DNA of 64,000 nt from contig CABHOK010000003.1 in NCBI GenBank assembly GCA_902168205.1, forward strand, positions 186,001 to 250,000, written 5' to 3'. Source of the DNA: an uncultured Chitinophaga sp. GTDB lineage: Bacteria > Bacteroidota > Bacteroidia > Cytophagales > Cyclobacteriaceae. Position 1 is the first letter of the stretch. Each line of letters starts with the position of its first letter. Of the stretch, positions 1 through 9,031 are shown piece after piece. The notes below the pieces were generated by a model. The model was given only the letters and a program-made list of their open reading frames with translations. It ran no database searches and was not told the DNA's origin. The position numbers and the translations under genes were made by a program.

Positions 1-314
1 ATGATAAGTTGCCAGCCCCAGAAATGTATCCAGCTCAACTTGTCGCTGAACATGCGTGTCTTCAACAGGCGCTGCATTGAATAGTATACTCCGGCAAACA
101 TGGCGTTGCCTACAAAGGCAAAGATGATGGCGTTGGTATGCAATGGACGAATGCGCCCGAAAGTTGTGTACTGCGTGTCGAAATTAAAGATCGGGTATAC
201 CAACTGGATGGCCGCAGTAAGACCAACCAACATACCTACCAATCCAAACACGACCGTAGCGATCATGAACGCTTTTACGATCTTGTTGTCATAACTGAAT
301 TTTTCTACTTCCAT
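1..314 (-). CDS. ccoN: cbb3-type cytochrome c oxidase subunit I, N-terminal part (partial at window edge)
   Basis: Only the first 104 codons are in the window; the gene continues past position 1. The product is the catalytic heme-copper subunit of the high-affinity cbb3 terminal oxidase in the inner membrane. The translated start (MEVEKFSYDNKIVKAF) leads into a first membrane helix, then RPLHTNAIIFAFVGNAMFAG, the characteristic second-helix region whose histidine ligates low-spin heme b in this family. The ATG at 314 is the only reasonable start. The gene follows the terminator of the usp-ccoI-ccoS-hemN unit and has a Crp/Fnr-like palindrome 97 bp upstream, so it probably has its own oxygen-responsive promoter. 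In many Bacteroidota ccoN is fused to ccoO; this cannot be checked here. Confidence 0.93.
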   Translation of the reverse strand, partial: MEVEKFSYDNKIVKAFMIATVVFGLVGMLVGLTAAIQLVYPIFNFDTQYTTFGRIRPLHTNAIIFAFVGNAMFAGVYYSMQRLLKTRMFSDKLSWIHFWGWQLI

Positions 315-403
315 AAACTTGCTCAGCGTTTTGTATCAAATATTCTTGGCAATAAAAGTAGAGGTGGTATGATGTATGGAAGATGACTGTTGTTATCAGG
401 ATA

Positions 404-419
404 CCTGATTTTTGTCAGG
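404..419. promoter_or_regulatory. Crp/Fnr-type palindrome upstream of ccoN
   Basis: CCTGATTTTTGTCAGG is an inverted repeat with the TGA-N6-TCA core typical of Crp/Fnr family operators. Its centre lies 97 bp upstream of the ccoN ATG. The left neighbour (396-408, TCAGG-ATA-CCTGA) makes a second overlapping palindrome. Near-identical sites occur at 1929, 5520 and 35843. The site is seen directly; binding by an Fnr-like protein is inferred. Confidence 0.6.
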
Positions 420-443
420 ATACACGCTGAAGGGTATATATGC

Positions 444-472
444 AAAAAGACCCTCGCCAAAGAGCAAGGGTC
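444..472 (-). terminator. Intrinsic terminator of the hemN operon
   Basis: Read on the minus strand, a 9-bp stem (arms 472-464 and 457-449, one G-U pair) with a 6-nt loop is followed directly by five U residues (448-444). It lies 28 bp after the hemN stop codon and separates this unit from ccoN. Confidence 0.85.
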
Positions 473-499
473 ATGCATTGTTTAGATTACTGAGTTATG

Positions 500-1873
500 T
501 TATATCGCTTTGCTGAATATCACGCGGTTGTTGTCTTCTTCGTTCATCCGCTTGTCGAACACACGGCAGATATTTCGAATGAACGGTTCGCCTGCAGTTG
601 TCACTTTAAGTCCTCCTTCTTCATAGAGAAAAAGTATTCCTTCTTTTTCCATTTCCGTTAACGTGTTGAGAATGTTGGCATCGACAACCTGCATCATTAA
701 CTCGCGACTTAATTCACCCTGGCAGCTTATCTGCAGAATGCATTGTTTTACCAGCAGATCTTCATCGCTGTGAATGTGTCCTTTTACAATAGCCGATGCG
801 TTGTGCTGAATAGCACCGAGGTATTCTTCTACTTTCTTTTCGTTCTGCGCATACGCGTATTTGGCATCACTGATAGCAGAAGCACCAAGACCAATCAGTA
901 ACTCGGTGTTGGTAGTGGTATAGCCCATAAAATTGCGATGAAGCTTGCCGGAGACATACGCCTTGAAAAGGGAATCATGTCTCAGTGAAAAATGATCCAT
1001 ACCAACATCAGCATAGTCGGCTTTGCGAAGTAAATGTCTTCCTATTTCATACAGGTGTCTCTTCAGCGCGTGTGAAGGTAAATCGGATGTCTCATAATTA
1101 CGTTGTCCCGGTCTTAGCCACGGCACGTGTGCATAGCTATAGAATGAAATACGATCGGGTTTCAGTGTCAATACTTTCTCAATGGTATCGGAAACTGTAA
1201 ATGGAGTTTGAAAGGGAAGACCGTAAATAAGGTCGAAGCTTACGGATTCATAACCGATGACACGAGCCTGTTCGGTTACCTGCTGCAGGTTCTCAAAAGG
1301 TTGTATGCGGTGAATGGTGCGTTGTACTTTCTCATCCAGATCCTGTACACCAAAACTCACGCGGGTTGCACCGAGTTCGTGTAGTGTCTGCAGGTGTTCG
1401 TAGGTAGTGTTGTTCGGATGTCCTTCGAAGCTCATCTCGAAATCATTATGCAGCTCAACATCTTCGAGTAAGTACGAGATCATCCAGCGTAAATTCTGCG
1501 GACTGAAGAATGTAGGCGTTCCTCCGCCCAAATGTAATTCACGCACTACGGGCTTTTCACGAAATATATACTTGTAGTGATCCCACTCCTTCAGCAGTGC
1601 CTGTATATAGGGAATTTCGATCTTGTGATTTTTGGTAATGCGTGTGGAGCAGGCGCAATATGTGCAGAGGCTTTCGCAGAACGGCAAGTGTATATATATA
1701 CTGATTCCTTTTTCGGTATTGGTTTCGTGGAACGTTCTTCGCAGGGCTTTGGTCCATCTTTCGGTAGTGAAAGACTGCGTGTCCCAATAGGGAACGGTCG
1801 GGTAACTGGTATAACGTGGTGTTGGTACGTCATACTTCTTTAATAAGGCAGCTTGTGATGGATATGAAGTCAT
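500..1873 (-). CDS. hemN: Oxygen-independent coproporphyrinogen III oxidase (radical SAM)
   Basis: 457 aa, the usual full HemN length. It oxidatively decarboxylates coproporphyrinogen III to protoporphyrinogen IX without O2, using S-adenosylmethionine and a 4Fe-4S cluster in the cytoplasm. The radical-SAM cysteines are C66, C70 and C73, followed by C75, in HLPFCESLCTYCAC, the true HemN pattern rather than the HemW-like one. The HLGGGTPTF SAM-binding segment follows near residue 115. It is preceded by YTSYPTVPYWD, typical of bacterial HemN. It sits downstream of ccoS with a Crp/Fnr-like palindrome about 63 bp upstream of its ATG, so it probably has an internal low-oxygen promoter as well as read-through from usp-ccoI-ccoS. 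Heme supply for cbb3 oxidase explains the linkage. Confidence 0.95.
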   Translation of the reverse strand: MTSYPSQAALLKKYDVPTPRYTSYPTVPYWDTQSFTTERWTKALRRTFHETNTEKGISIYIHLPFCESLCTYCACSTRITKNHKIEIPYIQALLKEWDHYKYIFREKPVVRELHLGGGTPTFFSPQNLRWMISYLLEDVELHNDFEMSFEGHPNNTTYEHLQTLHELGATRVSFGVQDLDEKVQRTIHRIQPFENLQQVTEQARVIGYESVSFDLIYGLPFQTPFTVSDTIEKVLTLKPDRISFYSYAHVPWLRPGQRNYETSDLPSHALKRHLYEIGRHLLRKADYADVGMDHFSLRHDSLFKAYVSGKLHRNFMGYTTTNTELLIGLGASAISDAKYAYAQNEKKVEEYLGAIQHNASAIVKGHIHSDEDLLVKQCILQISCQGELSRELMMQVVDANILNTLTEMEKEGILFLYEEGGLKVTTAGEPFIRNICRVFDKRMNEEDNNRVIFSKAI

Positions 1874-1917
1874 GATTCAAAGTAGCTTCATCCATTAATT
1901 TTTATGAATGACCCGAA

Positions 1918-2115
1918 TCAAGCATGAACCTGATTTTTGTCAGTTTTCTCCGGAGAGCTTTTTTCAGGCAGCGCAGGTTTGTCATCAAACAGCATTCTAA
2001 CGGAGGGGGTATACGTATCGTCATATTGCCCGTTTTTCATATTCCAATAGAACACCGCCAGGAAAACTACTGCGATGGTAATACTGATCGTAATTAATAA
2101 GGTGATGATTCCCAT
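1918..2115 (-). CDS. ccoS: cbb3-type cytochrome oxidase assembly protein CcoS
   Basis: 65 aa when started at the ATG at 2115, giving MGIITLLITISITIAVVFLA; an upstream in-frame ATG at 2145 lies inside ccoI and would add residues foreign to the family. One N-terminal membrane helix is followed by the family signature FYWNMKNGQYDDTYTPSVRM, then LFDD and a charged tail. CcoS is needed for cofactor (heme and Cu) insertion into the cbb3 oxidase. It begins 4 bp after the ccoI stop codon, a tight translational linkage. The end of the gene contains the operator-like palindrome of hemN. Confidence 0.92.
   Translation of the reverse strand: MGIITLLITISITIAVVFLAVFYWNMKNGQYDDTYTPSVRMLFDDKPALPEKSSPEKTDKNQVHA
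1929..1944. promoter_or_regulatory. Crp/Fnr-type palindrome upstream of hemN
   Basis: CCTGATTTTTGTCAGT matches the 404-419 site at 15 of 16 positions. It lies inside the last codons of ccoS, 63 bp (centre) upstream of the hemN ATG. Its presence within coding sequence suggests that hemN can be transcribed separately. Confidence 0.55.
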
Positions 2116-2119
2116 AATT

Positions 2120-4519
2120 CTATACTTTAATACGTGAGGCTGCAATCTTTACGGCAAGTGTGCTGAACCCAACAACACTAATGCTGCTGATCGGCATAAT
2201 GATAGCGGCCACAAGTGGTGTTAAATGTCCTGTTACTGCAAACGACAATGCTATAGCGTTGTAGAAGAATGAAATTCCAAAACCAATTTTAAGTATGACG
2301 GAAGATGACTGTGCAAACTTCAGAATTCTGCAAAGCTGCGTGATGTGCGCACCGTAGAGTATACCATCGCATGCCGGTGTAAAGATTCCGGTGTCATCGG
2401 TAACGGCAAGGCCAACATCACTTTGTCTCAGAGCACCAGCATCATTTAGGCCATCGCCAATCATCATTACTTTTTTACCCTGGCGTTGCAAGGCTGCTAT
2501 ATAGTCCAGTTTATCTTGTGGACTTTGATTGAAGAGCATTTGCGTGGAAGCCGGAAAAAGTTTTTTCATCTGCTCTTTATCAGTTTCATTATCGCCACTG
2601 AGCAGGGCAGTGCATTTACGGCCCAGTCGCTGCAACATACCCTTCATGTTTTTACGAACCGATGTTTTGATCACAAAATATCCCTTTACTTTATCATCGA
2701 TCGCTATAAATACATGCGATGCCTCCTGATCAATTTTATAGCGGAACCCGGTAAATGCAGCCGATCCGATCTTATATACTTTGCCAGCAACGGTAGCTTG
2801 TATCCCTTGTCCCGGTAGTTCTTTAAAATCCTGAACGGCATCTTTCGAAAGATACTTCAGGTGTTTGGTGATCAGCATACTTAACGGGTGCGTTGAATAA
2901 CTGGTGAGTAGTTTAATTCTTCCCGGATCTTCTTCCTGTAACTCACCTGTAAATGATATGTTGGGTTCATCGCCATGTGTTATCGTGCCGGTTTTATCAA
3001 ATACAATGGCATCGATGGTGGCCATGCGTTCAATGACATCTGCATTCTTTAGGTAAAGTTGTTTTTTGCCCAATATACGCAGCATGCTGCCCAGGGTAAA
3101 CGGAGCTGCGAGCGCCAGCGCACACGGACAAGCCACCATCAACACCGAGGTAAGCACGAGCCACATGGAAGATGGTTCGGTGATCTGCCAATATATAGCC
3201 GTGATAAAGGCTATACCGAGCACGATCCAGGTAAACCTGCGTGCGGCACGATCGATGATCTTTTGATATTTACTTTCTTCTATTTTTTTGAAGGCATCGT
3301 TGTTCCACAAACTGGTAAGGTGGCTCTGCGATGTTTGTTTCTCAACTGCCAGTGTTACGGGAGTGCCGATGAGGCGGCCACCGGCATATACTATATCTCC
3401 CTGCAATGCTTTTACTGGTTTTGATTCGCCCGTAACAAAGCTGTAATCGATATATGCGAAGGCATCGAGTAATTTACTGTCAGCCGGAATGATCTCCATG
3501 TTTCGAATGCGGATCTGATCACCTCTTCGTAATTTGTAAATAACAACAGGTCTCCATTCGCTTTCTTCAAGCCTGTTAACGGCTAATGGAAAATAGGCGG
3601 TGAAATCGCGATCGAACGCGAGACTTTCGTAGGTCTTGTTCTGAAACCATCGGCCAATGAGTAAAAAGAAAACCAGGCCGGTAAATGAATCAAGATAGCC
3701 TGCGCCCGTAGCTGTAATAATGTCGTAACCGCTGCGTACAAATAATGCGATGAGTCCTGCAGCAATCGGTACATCAATGTTTACCTGCTTTTGTTTGAAA
3801 CTCTTGAAAGCAGACGTTATATAGTCGAAGCCGCTATAGAAAAATACCGGTATAGCTAATGCGAGGTTTAGCCATGAGAAAATACGCATGAGGTCTTTCT
3901 CCGAATGATCGATGCCGAGATATTCCGGAAAACTAAATAACATGATGTTGCCAAAACAAAAGCCCGCCAGCGATAATTTCATTACCAGCGATCGGTCTGT
4001 TTTAGGTTTGTCCGCTATATGATCTTCCAGTGTTATCTTCGGTATATATCCAACTGATGCGAGCAATTGTGCGATGGTACTCAGCTTTACCAACTGCGGA
4101 TTGAAATCTACGCTGACTGTCTTTTTCGTAAAATGTACTTCCGAACGAAGGACACCGGGTTCGATCTTGTGAAGATTTTCCAGGAGCCATATACACGATA
4201 CGCAATGTATAGCCGGTACGAAGAAATTTACCTTGGCAAAAGTATCAGAATCGAAATCGAGTAATTTCTTGCGAATGTCTTTCTCATTGAGGTAGGCATA
4301 CGTTTCATCGCTTTTATGCTTCAGTTGTATACCGGGATTTTTATCCAGGTCGTAATACTGACACAGGTTGTTGCTGTTCAGAATTTCATATACTGTTTTA
4401 CAGCCGTAGCAACAGAATGCTTTATCATCCAGCCACAACGTTTCTTCACAGGTTTGTCCGCAATGAAAACATTTTAAATCAACGCTCACGTCAGGAGCAA
4501 CATCAGTATCCATCATCAT
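2120..4519 (-). CDS. ccoI: Cu+-exporting P1B-type ATPase for cbb3 oxidase assembly (CcoI/FixI)
   Basis: 799 aa. The N-terminus carries a cysteine-rich metal-binding segment (CFHCGQTC then CCYGC, residues about 17-45) and then an HMA domain with HCVSC. Eight membrane helices are expected. The transmembrane metal site is CPC in VACPCALALAAPF (about residue 464), the phosphorylation motif is DKTGT (about 508), and the hinge is GDGLND (about 690). FixI/CcoI pumps copper to the periplasmic side for the CuB centre of cbb3 oxidase. Its ATG overlaps the usp stop codon (ATGA, 4516-4519), and ccoS follows after 4 bp, so usp, ccoI and ccoS are one operon. Two further in-frame ATGs directly follow the first, so the start is uncertain by two codons. 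Confidence 0.93.
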   Translation of the reverse strand: MMMDTDVAPDVSVDLKCFHCGQTCEETLWLDDKAFCCYGCKTVYEILNSNNLCQYYDLDKNPGIQLKHKSDETYAYLNEKDIRKKLLDFDSDTFAKVNFFVPAIHCVSCIWLLENLHKIEPGVLRSEVHFTKKTVSVDFNPQLVKLSTIAQLLASVGYIPKITLEDHIADKPKTDRSLVMKLSLAGFCFGNIMLFSFPEYLGIDHSEKDLMRIFSWLNLALAIPVFFYSGFDYITSAFKSFKQKQVNIDVPIAAGLIALFVRSGYDIITATGAGYLDSFTGLVFFLLIGRWFQNKTYESLAFDRDFTAYFPLAVNRLEESEWRPVVIYKLRRGDQIRIRNMEIIPADSKLLDAFAYIDYSFVTGESKPVKALQGDIVYAGGRLIGTPVTLAVEKQTSQSHLTSLWNNDAFKKIEESKYQKIIDRAARRFTWIVLGIAFITAIYWQITEPSSMWLVLTSVLMVACPCALALAAPFTLGSMLRILGKKQLYLKNADVIERMATIDAIVFDKTGTITHGDEPNISFTGELQEEDPGRIKLLTSYSTHPLSMLITKHLKYLSKDAVQDFKELPGQGIQATVAGKVYKIGSAAFTGFRYKIDQEASHVFIAIDDKVKGYFVIKTSVRKNMKGMLQRLGRKCTALLSGDNETDKEQMKKLFPASTQMLFNQSPQDKLDYIAALQRQGKKVMMIGDGLNDAGALRQSDVGLAVTDDTGIFTPACDGILYGAHITQLCRILKFAQSSSVILKIGFGISFFYNAIALSFAVTGHLTPLVAAIIMPISSISVVGFSTLAVKIAASRIKV

Positions 4520-5370
4520 GCTTCAACAAGTTCTTCTTTCATTACATACGACCATACCAGTTTTTTAGAGTGATTTACAACGGATTCGGTAAGACTTCCG
4601 GAGATCAGGCGATCGAGTCCGGTGCGACCATGCGTGCCCATGGCGATTACGTTTCCCTTTACGGAGTTGCTAAATTCCAGTATGCCTTCCTCCAGTTCAA
4701 CGTGGTTATAAATATTTATAGTATAATCCTTGAGATTGTAGCGTTTTGCAAAACTGGTTAATCGCTCGAGGCTTACGGAGTCGTTTGTAAAGTTCAACGG
4801 TGTGTTAATCCAGACAATGTGCAGTTTTGCTTTAAAGAAATTCTGCAGCGCTTTTACTTTTGCTACCAGATCTTCTTCGTCTTCTATATCTAATGTGTGC
4901 GGAAATACAATGTTCTTCACCGGTCCTTTATAGTAATCTTTCAGCACGAGTACGGGTACACTGGCGTGTCGTACAATCTTCTCGGCTGTGGAGCCAATGA
5001 AGAATTCCTTGACACCACTGGCGCCATGCGATCCCATGATGATGCAGTCAATTGCATGGTCTTTTGTATAGTTCTGAATAATTTTGGAAGGTGCTCCAAA
5101 CTCTACTTTCATCGCGACATCAACAGCGTCAGTCTTGTTATACTTGCTCAGGATTTTGTCGAATCCCTTTTCAGCTTTGTCTCTCAGTTCATCCAGCATT
5201 TGTTGTTCAAAAGACAGAACCGGCATAATGATCGAGTCATGAAGCACGGGTAACTCAATGACATGCAGTAAATGCACAGTGCCTTTTGATTGTGCAGCTA
5301 CATCCAGCGCAAATCGGAATGCATTAACGGCAGTGCTGGAGAAATCGCAGGGAACAAGAATCTTTTTCAT
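4516..5370 (-). CDS. Tandem universal stress protein (two Usp domains)
   Basis: 284 aa with two UspA domains (about 1-145 and 150-284). Both carry the ATP-binding loop pattern G-x2-G-x9-G-(S/T): GSHGASGVKEFFIGST and GTHGRTGLDRLISGS. The start MKKILVPCDFSSTA is typical of the family. Tandem Usp proteins of this type are often placed beside low-oxygen respiratory genes; here the gene heads the ccoI-ccoS-hemN unit and overlaps ccoI by 4 bp. A TAnnTTTG box (5476-5469) and a Crp/Fnr-like palindrome at 5520-5535 lie upstream; with the start point predicted from the box, the palindrome centre falls near -65, close to the class-I activator position. The specific ligand or target is unknown. Confidence 0.9.
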   Translation of the reverse strand: MKKILVPCDFSSTAVNAFRFALDVAAQSKGTVHLLHVIELPVLHDSIIMPVLSFEQQMLDELRDKAEKGFDKILSKYNKTDAVDVAMKVEFGAPSKIIQNYTKDHAIDCIIMGSHGASGVKEFFIGSTAEKIVRHASVPVLVLKDYYKGPVKNIVFPHTLDIEDEEDLVAKVKALQNFFKAKLHIVWINTPLNFTNDSVSLERLTSFAKRYNLKDYTINIYNHVELEEGILEFSNSVKGNVIAMGTHGRTGLDRLISGSLTESVVNHSKKLVWSYVMKEELVEA

Positions 5371-5468
5371 ATCGATATAGCTTTATGGGTTAGATTTGAG
5401 ACTGCTGTTTTATTGCTGTTTGTAGCGGCACGGCAGTAATCGTGTCGTTGATCCACTTCTTTGTATAT

Positions 5469-5476
5469 CAAAAGTA
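5469..5476 (-). promoter_or_regulatory. Candidate -7 box of the usp-ccoI-ccoS operon
   Basis: On the minus strand TACTTTTG fits the Bacteroidota -7 consensus TAnnTTTG. No good TTTG -33 box is present at the expected distance, as would suit an activator-dependent promoter. The predicted transcript starts near 5462, leaving a leader of about 90 nt. Confidence 0.45.
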
Positions 5477-5519
5477 TTTACAGTATTGTGCGTATCTTTT
5501 GAGATCGGTCATCGGTAAA

Positions 5520-5535
5520 AATGATTTTTGTCAGG
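5520..5535. promoter_or_regulatory. Crp/Fnr-type palindrome between usp and the MBL-RNase gene
   Basis: AATGATTTTTGTCAGG keeps the core TGATTTTTGTCA and the right arm of the other three sites; the left arm is degenerate. The site lies in the divergent region, 157 bp from the usp ATG and 52 bp from the ATG at 5580, so it could serve either gene. The orientation of its T-rich spacer relative to usp matches the other copies. Confidence 0.5.
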
Positions 5536-5579
5536 TTTTATAATTTTTTATTGTCTCATTCTTAACTAAAAATTCAGTA

Positions 5580-6977
5580 ATGGATGTACAGGTAAAATTT
5601 CTGGGAGGCACGGGCACGGTAACAGGTTCGCGCTATTTATTGAGTGTAGGAAAATTCAGACTGTTGTTTGACTGTGGATTGTTTCAGGGATTGAAAGAAC
5701 TTCGCCTTCGAAACTGGGATGAGTTTCCGGTTGATCCTTCTACCATTAACGCAGTAGTGATCAGTCACGCACATATCGATCACACCGGATATTTACCCAA
5801 ACTTGTAAAGGAAGGGTTTAACGGAACAATATATTGTACCGAACCTACGGCTGACCTGATGGAAATTATGTTGCTCGACTCAGCCAAGCTGCAGGAAGAA
5901 GAAGCATCGTTTGCCCGCTCAAAAGGATATTCGCGCCATGAAAAGCCTGAACCGCTTTATACTACACAAGATGCGCAGTCTGTTTTTCCATTGGTGAAGA
6001 AGCTGCCGTATGGACAACGGGTGAATATTAATAATAACATCACGATTGTTTTTTCGGATGCAGGTCATTTGCTCGGGTCGGCTATTACGGAGATGTTTAT
6101 TACCGGAGAAAAGCAGGAGAAGAAAATAGTTTTCTCGGGCGACCTCGGGCGTGATACTGATGCTATTCTCAATGCACCGACTGCGATTGAAGAAGCCGAT
6201 GTGCTGTTCATAGAATCAACATACGGTAATAAGGATAACCCGGTGTACGATCCCGCCAAAGACCTGGAGCGCATTGTAAACGAAACGGTGTCCAATAATG
6301 GTGTGCTGCTGATTCCAGCTTTTGCCGTTGGCCGCACACAGGTGCTGCTATACTATCTGCATAAGCTGATGCAGGAAGACAAGATTCCGGATATACCGGT
6401 ATATATTGATAGTCCGATGGCGATTTCGGCAACGTATCTATACTATAAATACCCGGACTACCATAAGGTTAAATTCAATCATGCAGTTTTTGCGCGTGAG
6501 ATGGAAACGAACATGCTGGTGTTTGTAAAAAACTCGAAGCATTCCAAAACACTGAATGAAATTAAAAACAACGCGATCATAATTTCTTCCAGTGGTATGA
6601 TGACGGGAGGGAGAATTTTGCATCACCTGTATCACCGGTTGCCTAATGAACAGGATACATTGTTGGTAGCCGGCTATCAGGCCGAAGGCACGCGCGGCAG
6701 AGACCTGGTAGACGGTAAACCGTTTATCCGAATATTTGGTGAGCAAGTGCCTGTAAAATGCAGGGTGGCTAATGTATCATCGTTGTCAGGGCATGCCGAC
6801 CGACCGGAGTTGTTTGCATGGATGCAACATTTCAAAGCAAAACCTAAACTTGTATTTACCGTGCACGGTGAAGGTGCTAACCTGGCAGCCTACGCACAGG
6901 CTATACGCCAGCAGCTGGGGTGGAATGTTGTGGAACCGCAGTACCTTGAAACTGTTACGCTGTTCTCCGGAATTTGA
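5580..6977 (+). CDS. MBL-fold beta-CASP exoribonuclease-like protein
   Basis: 465 aa. The metallo-beta-lactamase motif HAHIDH (about residues 61-66, HxHxDH) is followed by a later metal ligand in DAGHLLGSA and by FSGDLGRD. The beta-CASP insertion and motifs follow (FIESTYGN, PAFAVGRTQ, SSSGMMTGGRILHHL, SSLSGHAD). This is the CPSF73/YSH1-like family of RNA-processing nucleases, common as a stand-alone protein in Bacteroidota. It acts on RNA with two zinc ions in the cytoplasm. It is transcribed divergently from usp and may share the intervening operator. The start ATG at 5580 is preceded by an A-rich stretch and leads straight into VQVKFLGGTGTVTGSRYLL, the family N-terminus. Confidence 0.9.
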   Translation: MDVQVKFLGGTGTVTGSRYLLSVGKFRLLFDCGLFQGLKELRLRNWDEFPVDPSTINAVVISHAHIDHTGYLPKLVKEGFNGTIYCTEPTADLMEIMLLDSAKLQEEEASFARSKGYSRHEKPEPLYTTQDAQSVFPLVKKLPYGQRVNINNNITIVFSDAGHLLGSAITEMFITGEKQEKKIVFSGDLGRDTDAILNAPTAIEEADVLFIESTYGNKDNPVYDPAKDLERIVNETVSNNGVLLIPAFAVGRTQVLLYYLHKLMQEDKIPDIPVYIDSPMAISATYLYYKYPDYHKVKFNHAVFAREMETNMLVFVKNSKHSKTLNEIKNNAIIISSSGMMTGGRILHHLYHRLPNEQDTLLVAGYQAEGTRGRDLVDGKPFIRIFGEQVPVKCRVANVSSLSGHADRPELFAWMQHFKAKPKLVFTVHGEGANLAAYAQAIRQQLGWNVVEPQYLETVTLFSGI

Positions 6978-6983
6978 TTCTGA

Positions 6984-7445
6984 TTATAGTGTAGTTTGCT
7001 TTTCGTATCGACCGGTAACTTCGGTAAGGCCTATGCGGTATAGTATAGGCTTTCTCTTTTTCTGTACAATGTGTGGCGGATCTGCAAATTCGCGCGCGAC
7101 ATTTACGGTTTCTCCAAGCATTAACGGAGCCAGTCGTTCGTGAAACAACCGGATGACTTTGTTTTGTGCCACTTCAGTTTTCAGTTCTTCAAACTTTCCC
7201 CACGCAATAACGCTGCGCCAGTTGGCGAGGTTGTCGATCGAATCTACCTGGAAACATACCTGCGGATTCTTTCGCATCATGCTGATCTTGGTTCCTTCCC
7301 ACGAATGCCCGTAAATACACTTCTGACTGAATACGTACGTGATGGGTATTATCAGTACCTTGTTGTTCGCGTAGCACCCGATTCTGCCTACGGTGTTGCA
7401 TTGCAAAATATATTCGCTTTGCTGTTGGGTTAACAAACCGATCAT
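6984..7445 (-). CDS. Pyridoxamine 5'-phosphate oxidase-like flavoprotein (NimA-like)
   Basis: 153 aa from the ATG at 7445 (MIGLLTQQQSEYIL); the reading frame is open 20 codons further upstream but that extension is not family-like. The split-barrel FMN-binding fold is suggested by QSEYILQCNTVGRIGCY and YVFSQKCIYGHSWEGTKI, then MMRKNPQVCFQVDSID, the pattern of the PNPOx-like/5-nitroimidazole-reductase relatives. The substrate is unknown; members are FMN-dependent reductases or heme-binding proteins. It ends 6 bp from the convergent MBL-RNase gene. Confidence 0.8.
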   Translation of the reverse strand: MIGLLTQQQSEYILQCNTVGRIGCYANNKVLIIPITYVFSQKCIYGHSWEGTKISMMRKNPQVCFQVDSIDNLANWRSVIAWGKFEELKTEVAQNKVIRLFHERLAPLMLGETVNVAREFADPPHIVQKKRKPILYRIGLTEVTGRYEKQTTL

Positions 7446-7549
7446 AATGCTTGGTTTTATATAAAGGTATATCTCAGAAAACCATTTTGCACTGACTTTC
7501 GTCATGGCATGTCTTGATGGTGGTCATAGGCGAAAATGCAAATCACGAC

Positions 7550-7557
7550 TAGGTTTG
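7550..7557 (+). promoter_or_regulatory. Candidate -7 box of the L,D-transpeptidase gene
   Basis: TAGGTTTG fits TAnnTTTG. Transcription would start near 7564, after the in-frame ATG at 7559, which supports the downstream ATG at 7595 as the real start. No TTTG -33 box is seen. Confidence 0.45.
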
Positions 7558-7594
7558 TTTGAATAAATTCAGTGCATCTCTCATACTTATTGCG

Positions 7595-9031
7595 ATGAAC
7601 GATATAAAACAAATCTTCCACGTATGTGTACTGTTGTCTGTAGTCATCCTGACCGTATGCTGCCGGTCATCGCTTACTACGGCCGGTCAAGCAGGCGAGT
7701 TGTCCCTGGATTATGAACGCGAACCGATACTGTTGCCACGCGATTCTGCACACCCGGTATATGCTCGTCTTTTAAAACGACAGTCGGTGCTCACGTTCTA
7801 TGAGCGCAACGGACATTTACCTGTATGGCTGGCAGGCGATGGATTTTCTGCAAAGGCTGATACGTTTGTAACGATACTGCGGACATCCCGCAGGTATGGT
7901 TTATTGCCACAGCATTACCATATGCCGGAAGTTATGGTTTTGTATAAACATAAGCAGGACACTGCCGCGCAGCTCAGGCTGGATGTATTGTTAACCGATG
8001 CATTCTTTCAGTTTGTGTCGGATGTTAGTGTAGGAAGAACCGCTGCAGTGCTGCGCGACAGCAGTGTGTTTGCTGCATTGCGGGCGTTGAACGATCAAAA
8101 TGTTCGTAGTGTGATCGAAGAACATGAACCGGAACAACGGCCCTATAGCGATCTTAAAAAAGCGCTGCATACGCTGCTGGATACAGTGCCACAGTCTGAG
8201 CATATAGCGCTGATGGAAGGATCAACGTCTGATACACTTGCTGCCAATAAAACGATTCAATCTATAGCTATAAATATGGAACGCTGGCGCAAGGATACAA
8301 CGAGCTTCGGTGATCCTTACGTATGGATCAATATACCTTCGTTCGAACTGAAGGTAATGGATGGTGATCGTTCTGTACTTGAGTCGCGTATTGTTGTCGG
8401 TAAACGTGATACGCCTACGCCCATTTTGAGTAGTTATATTGATTGCTTTACAATCTATCCTTTCTGGAGTGTTCCCAGAAAGATAACTGTCAATGAATTT
8501 CTCCCTGAAATAAAAAAAGATAGTTTGTTCCTGAGCCGTAACCGGTTTGACGTGCTTGATAAAAAAGGAAAGATTATAGATCCATCAACGATTAACTGGC
8601 AACAGTATAATAAGCGCAATTTTCCATATATACTCCGTCAACGCGAAGGCACTGATAATTCGCTGGGTATTATTAAATTCTCATTCGATAATCCGTATGC
8701 TGTGTACCTGCACGACACCAATGCCAAAAAGCTTTTTAGTAACGTGGTGCGTGCTTACAGTCACGGCTGCATTCGAATGGAGAAATCAGTAGAACTGGCG
8801 CGGTATCTTTTTGAGCGTTCAGGGGAAGAGCATTCGAATACCATTGATCGCTATATATACCTGGAAAAGAAACGAACCTTTAATGTAGTGCCGGCTGTTC
8901 CTATACACATACGATATTATACCTGCGAAGTGGTTGCAGGTGAATTGAAACTGTATCCGGATTTATATGGACTGGATCGAACGTTACTCAGAGAACTTTA
9001 CAGGCCTGCAGAATTATTCCACAGTCTTTAG
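7595..9031 (+). CDS. Lipoprotein L,D-transpeptidase (YcbB/LdtD-like)
   Basis: 478 aa from the ATG at 7595. The N-terminus is a lipoprotein-type signal (VVILTVCCRSS; the Cys would be lipidated). A YcbB-type scaffold region follows (VYARLLKRQSVLTFYERNGHLPVW), then the YkuD catalytic domain. The active-site motif is YSHGCIRME, with the nucleophilic cysteine near residue 390; upstream GxxxTPTP and IYPFWSVPRKI are family signatures. The enzyme makes 3-3 (mDAP-mDAP) peptidoglycan crosslinks or anchors proteins to the wall in the periplasm. Its last 18 bp overlap the end of the convergent TIR gene. Confidence 0.88.
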   Translation: MNDIKQIFHVCVLLSVVILTVCCRSSLTTAGQAGELSLDYEREPILLPRDSAHPVYARLLKRQSVLTFYERNGHLPVWLAGDGFSAKADTFVTILRTSRRYGLLPQHYHMPEVMVLYKHKQDTAAQLRLDVLLTDAFFQFVSDVSVGRTAAVLRDSSVFAALRALNDQNVRSVIEEHEPEQRPYSDLKKALHTLLDTVPQSEHIALMEGSTSDTLAANKTIQSIAINMERWRKDTTSFGDPYVWINIPSFELKVMDGDRSVLESRIVVGKRDTPTPILSSYIDCFTIYPFWSVPRKITVNEFLPEIKKDSLFLSRNRFDVLDKKGKIIDPSTINWQQYNKRNFPYILRQREGTDNSLGIIKFSFDNPYAVYLHDTNAKKLFSNVVRAYSHGCIRMEKSVELARYLFERSGEEHSNTIDRYIYLEKKRTFNVVPAVPIHIRYYTCEVVAGELKLYPDLYGLDRTLLRELYRPAELFHSL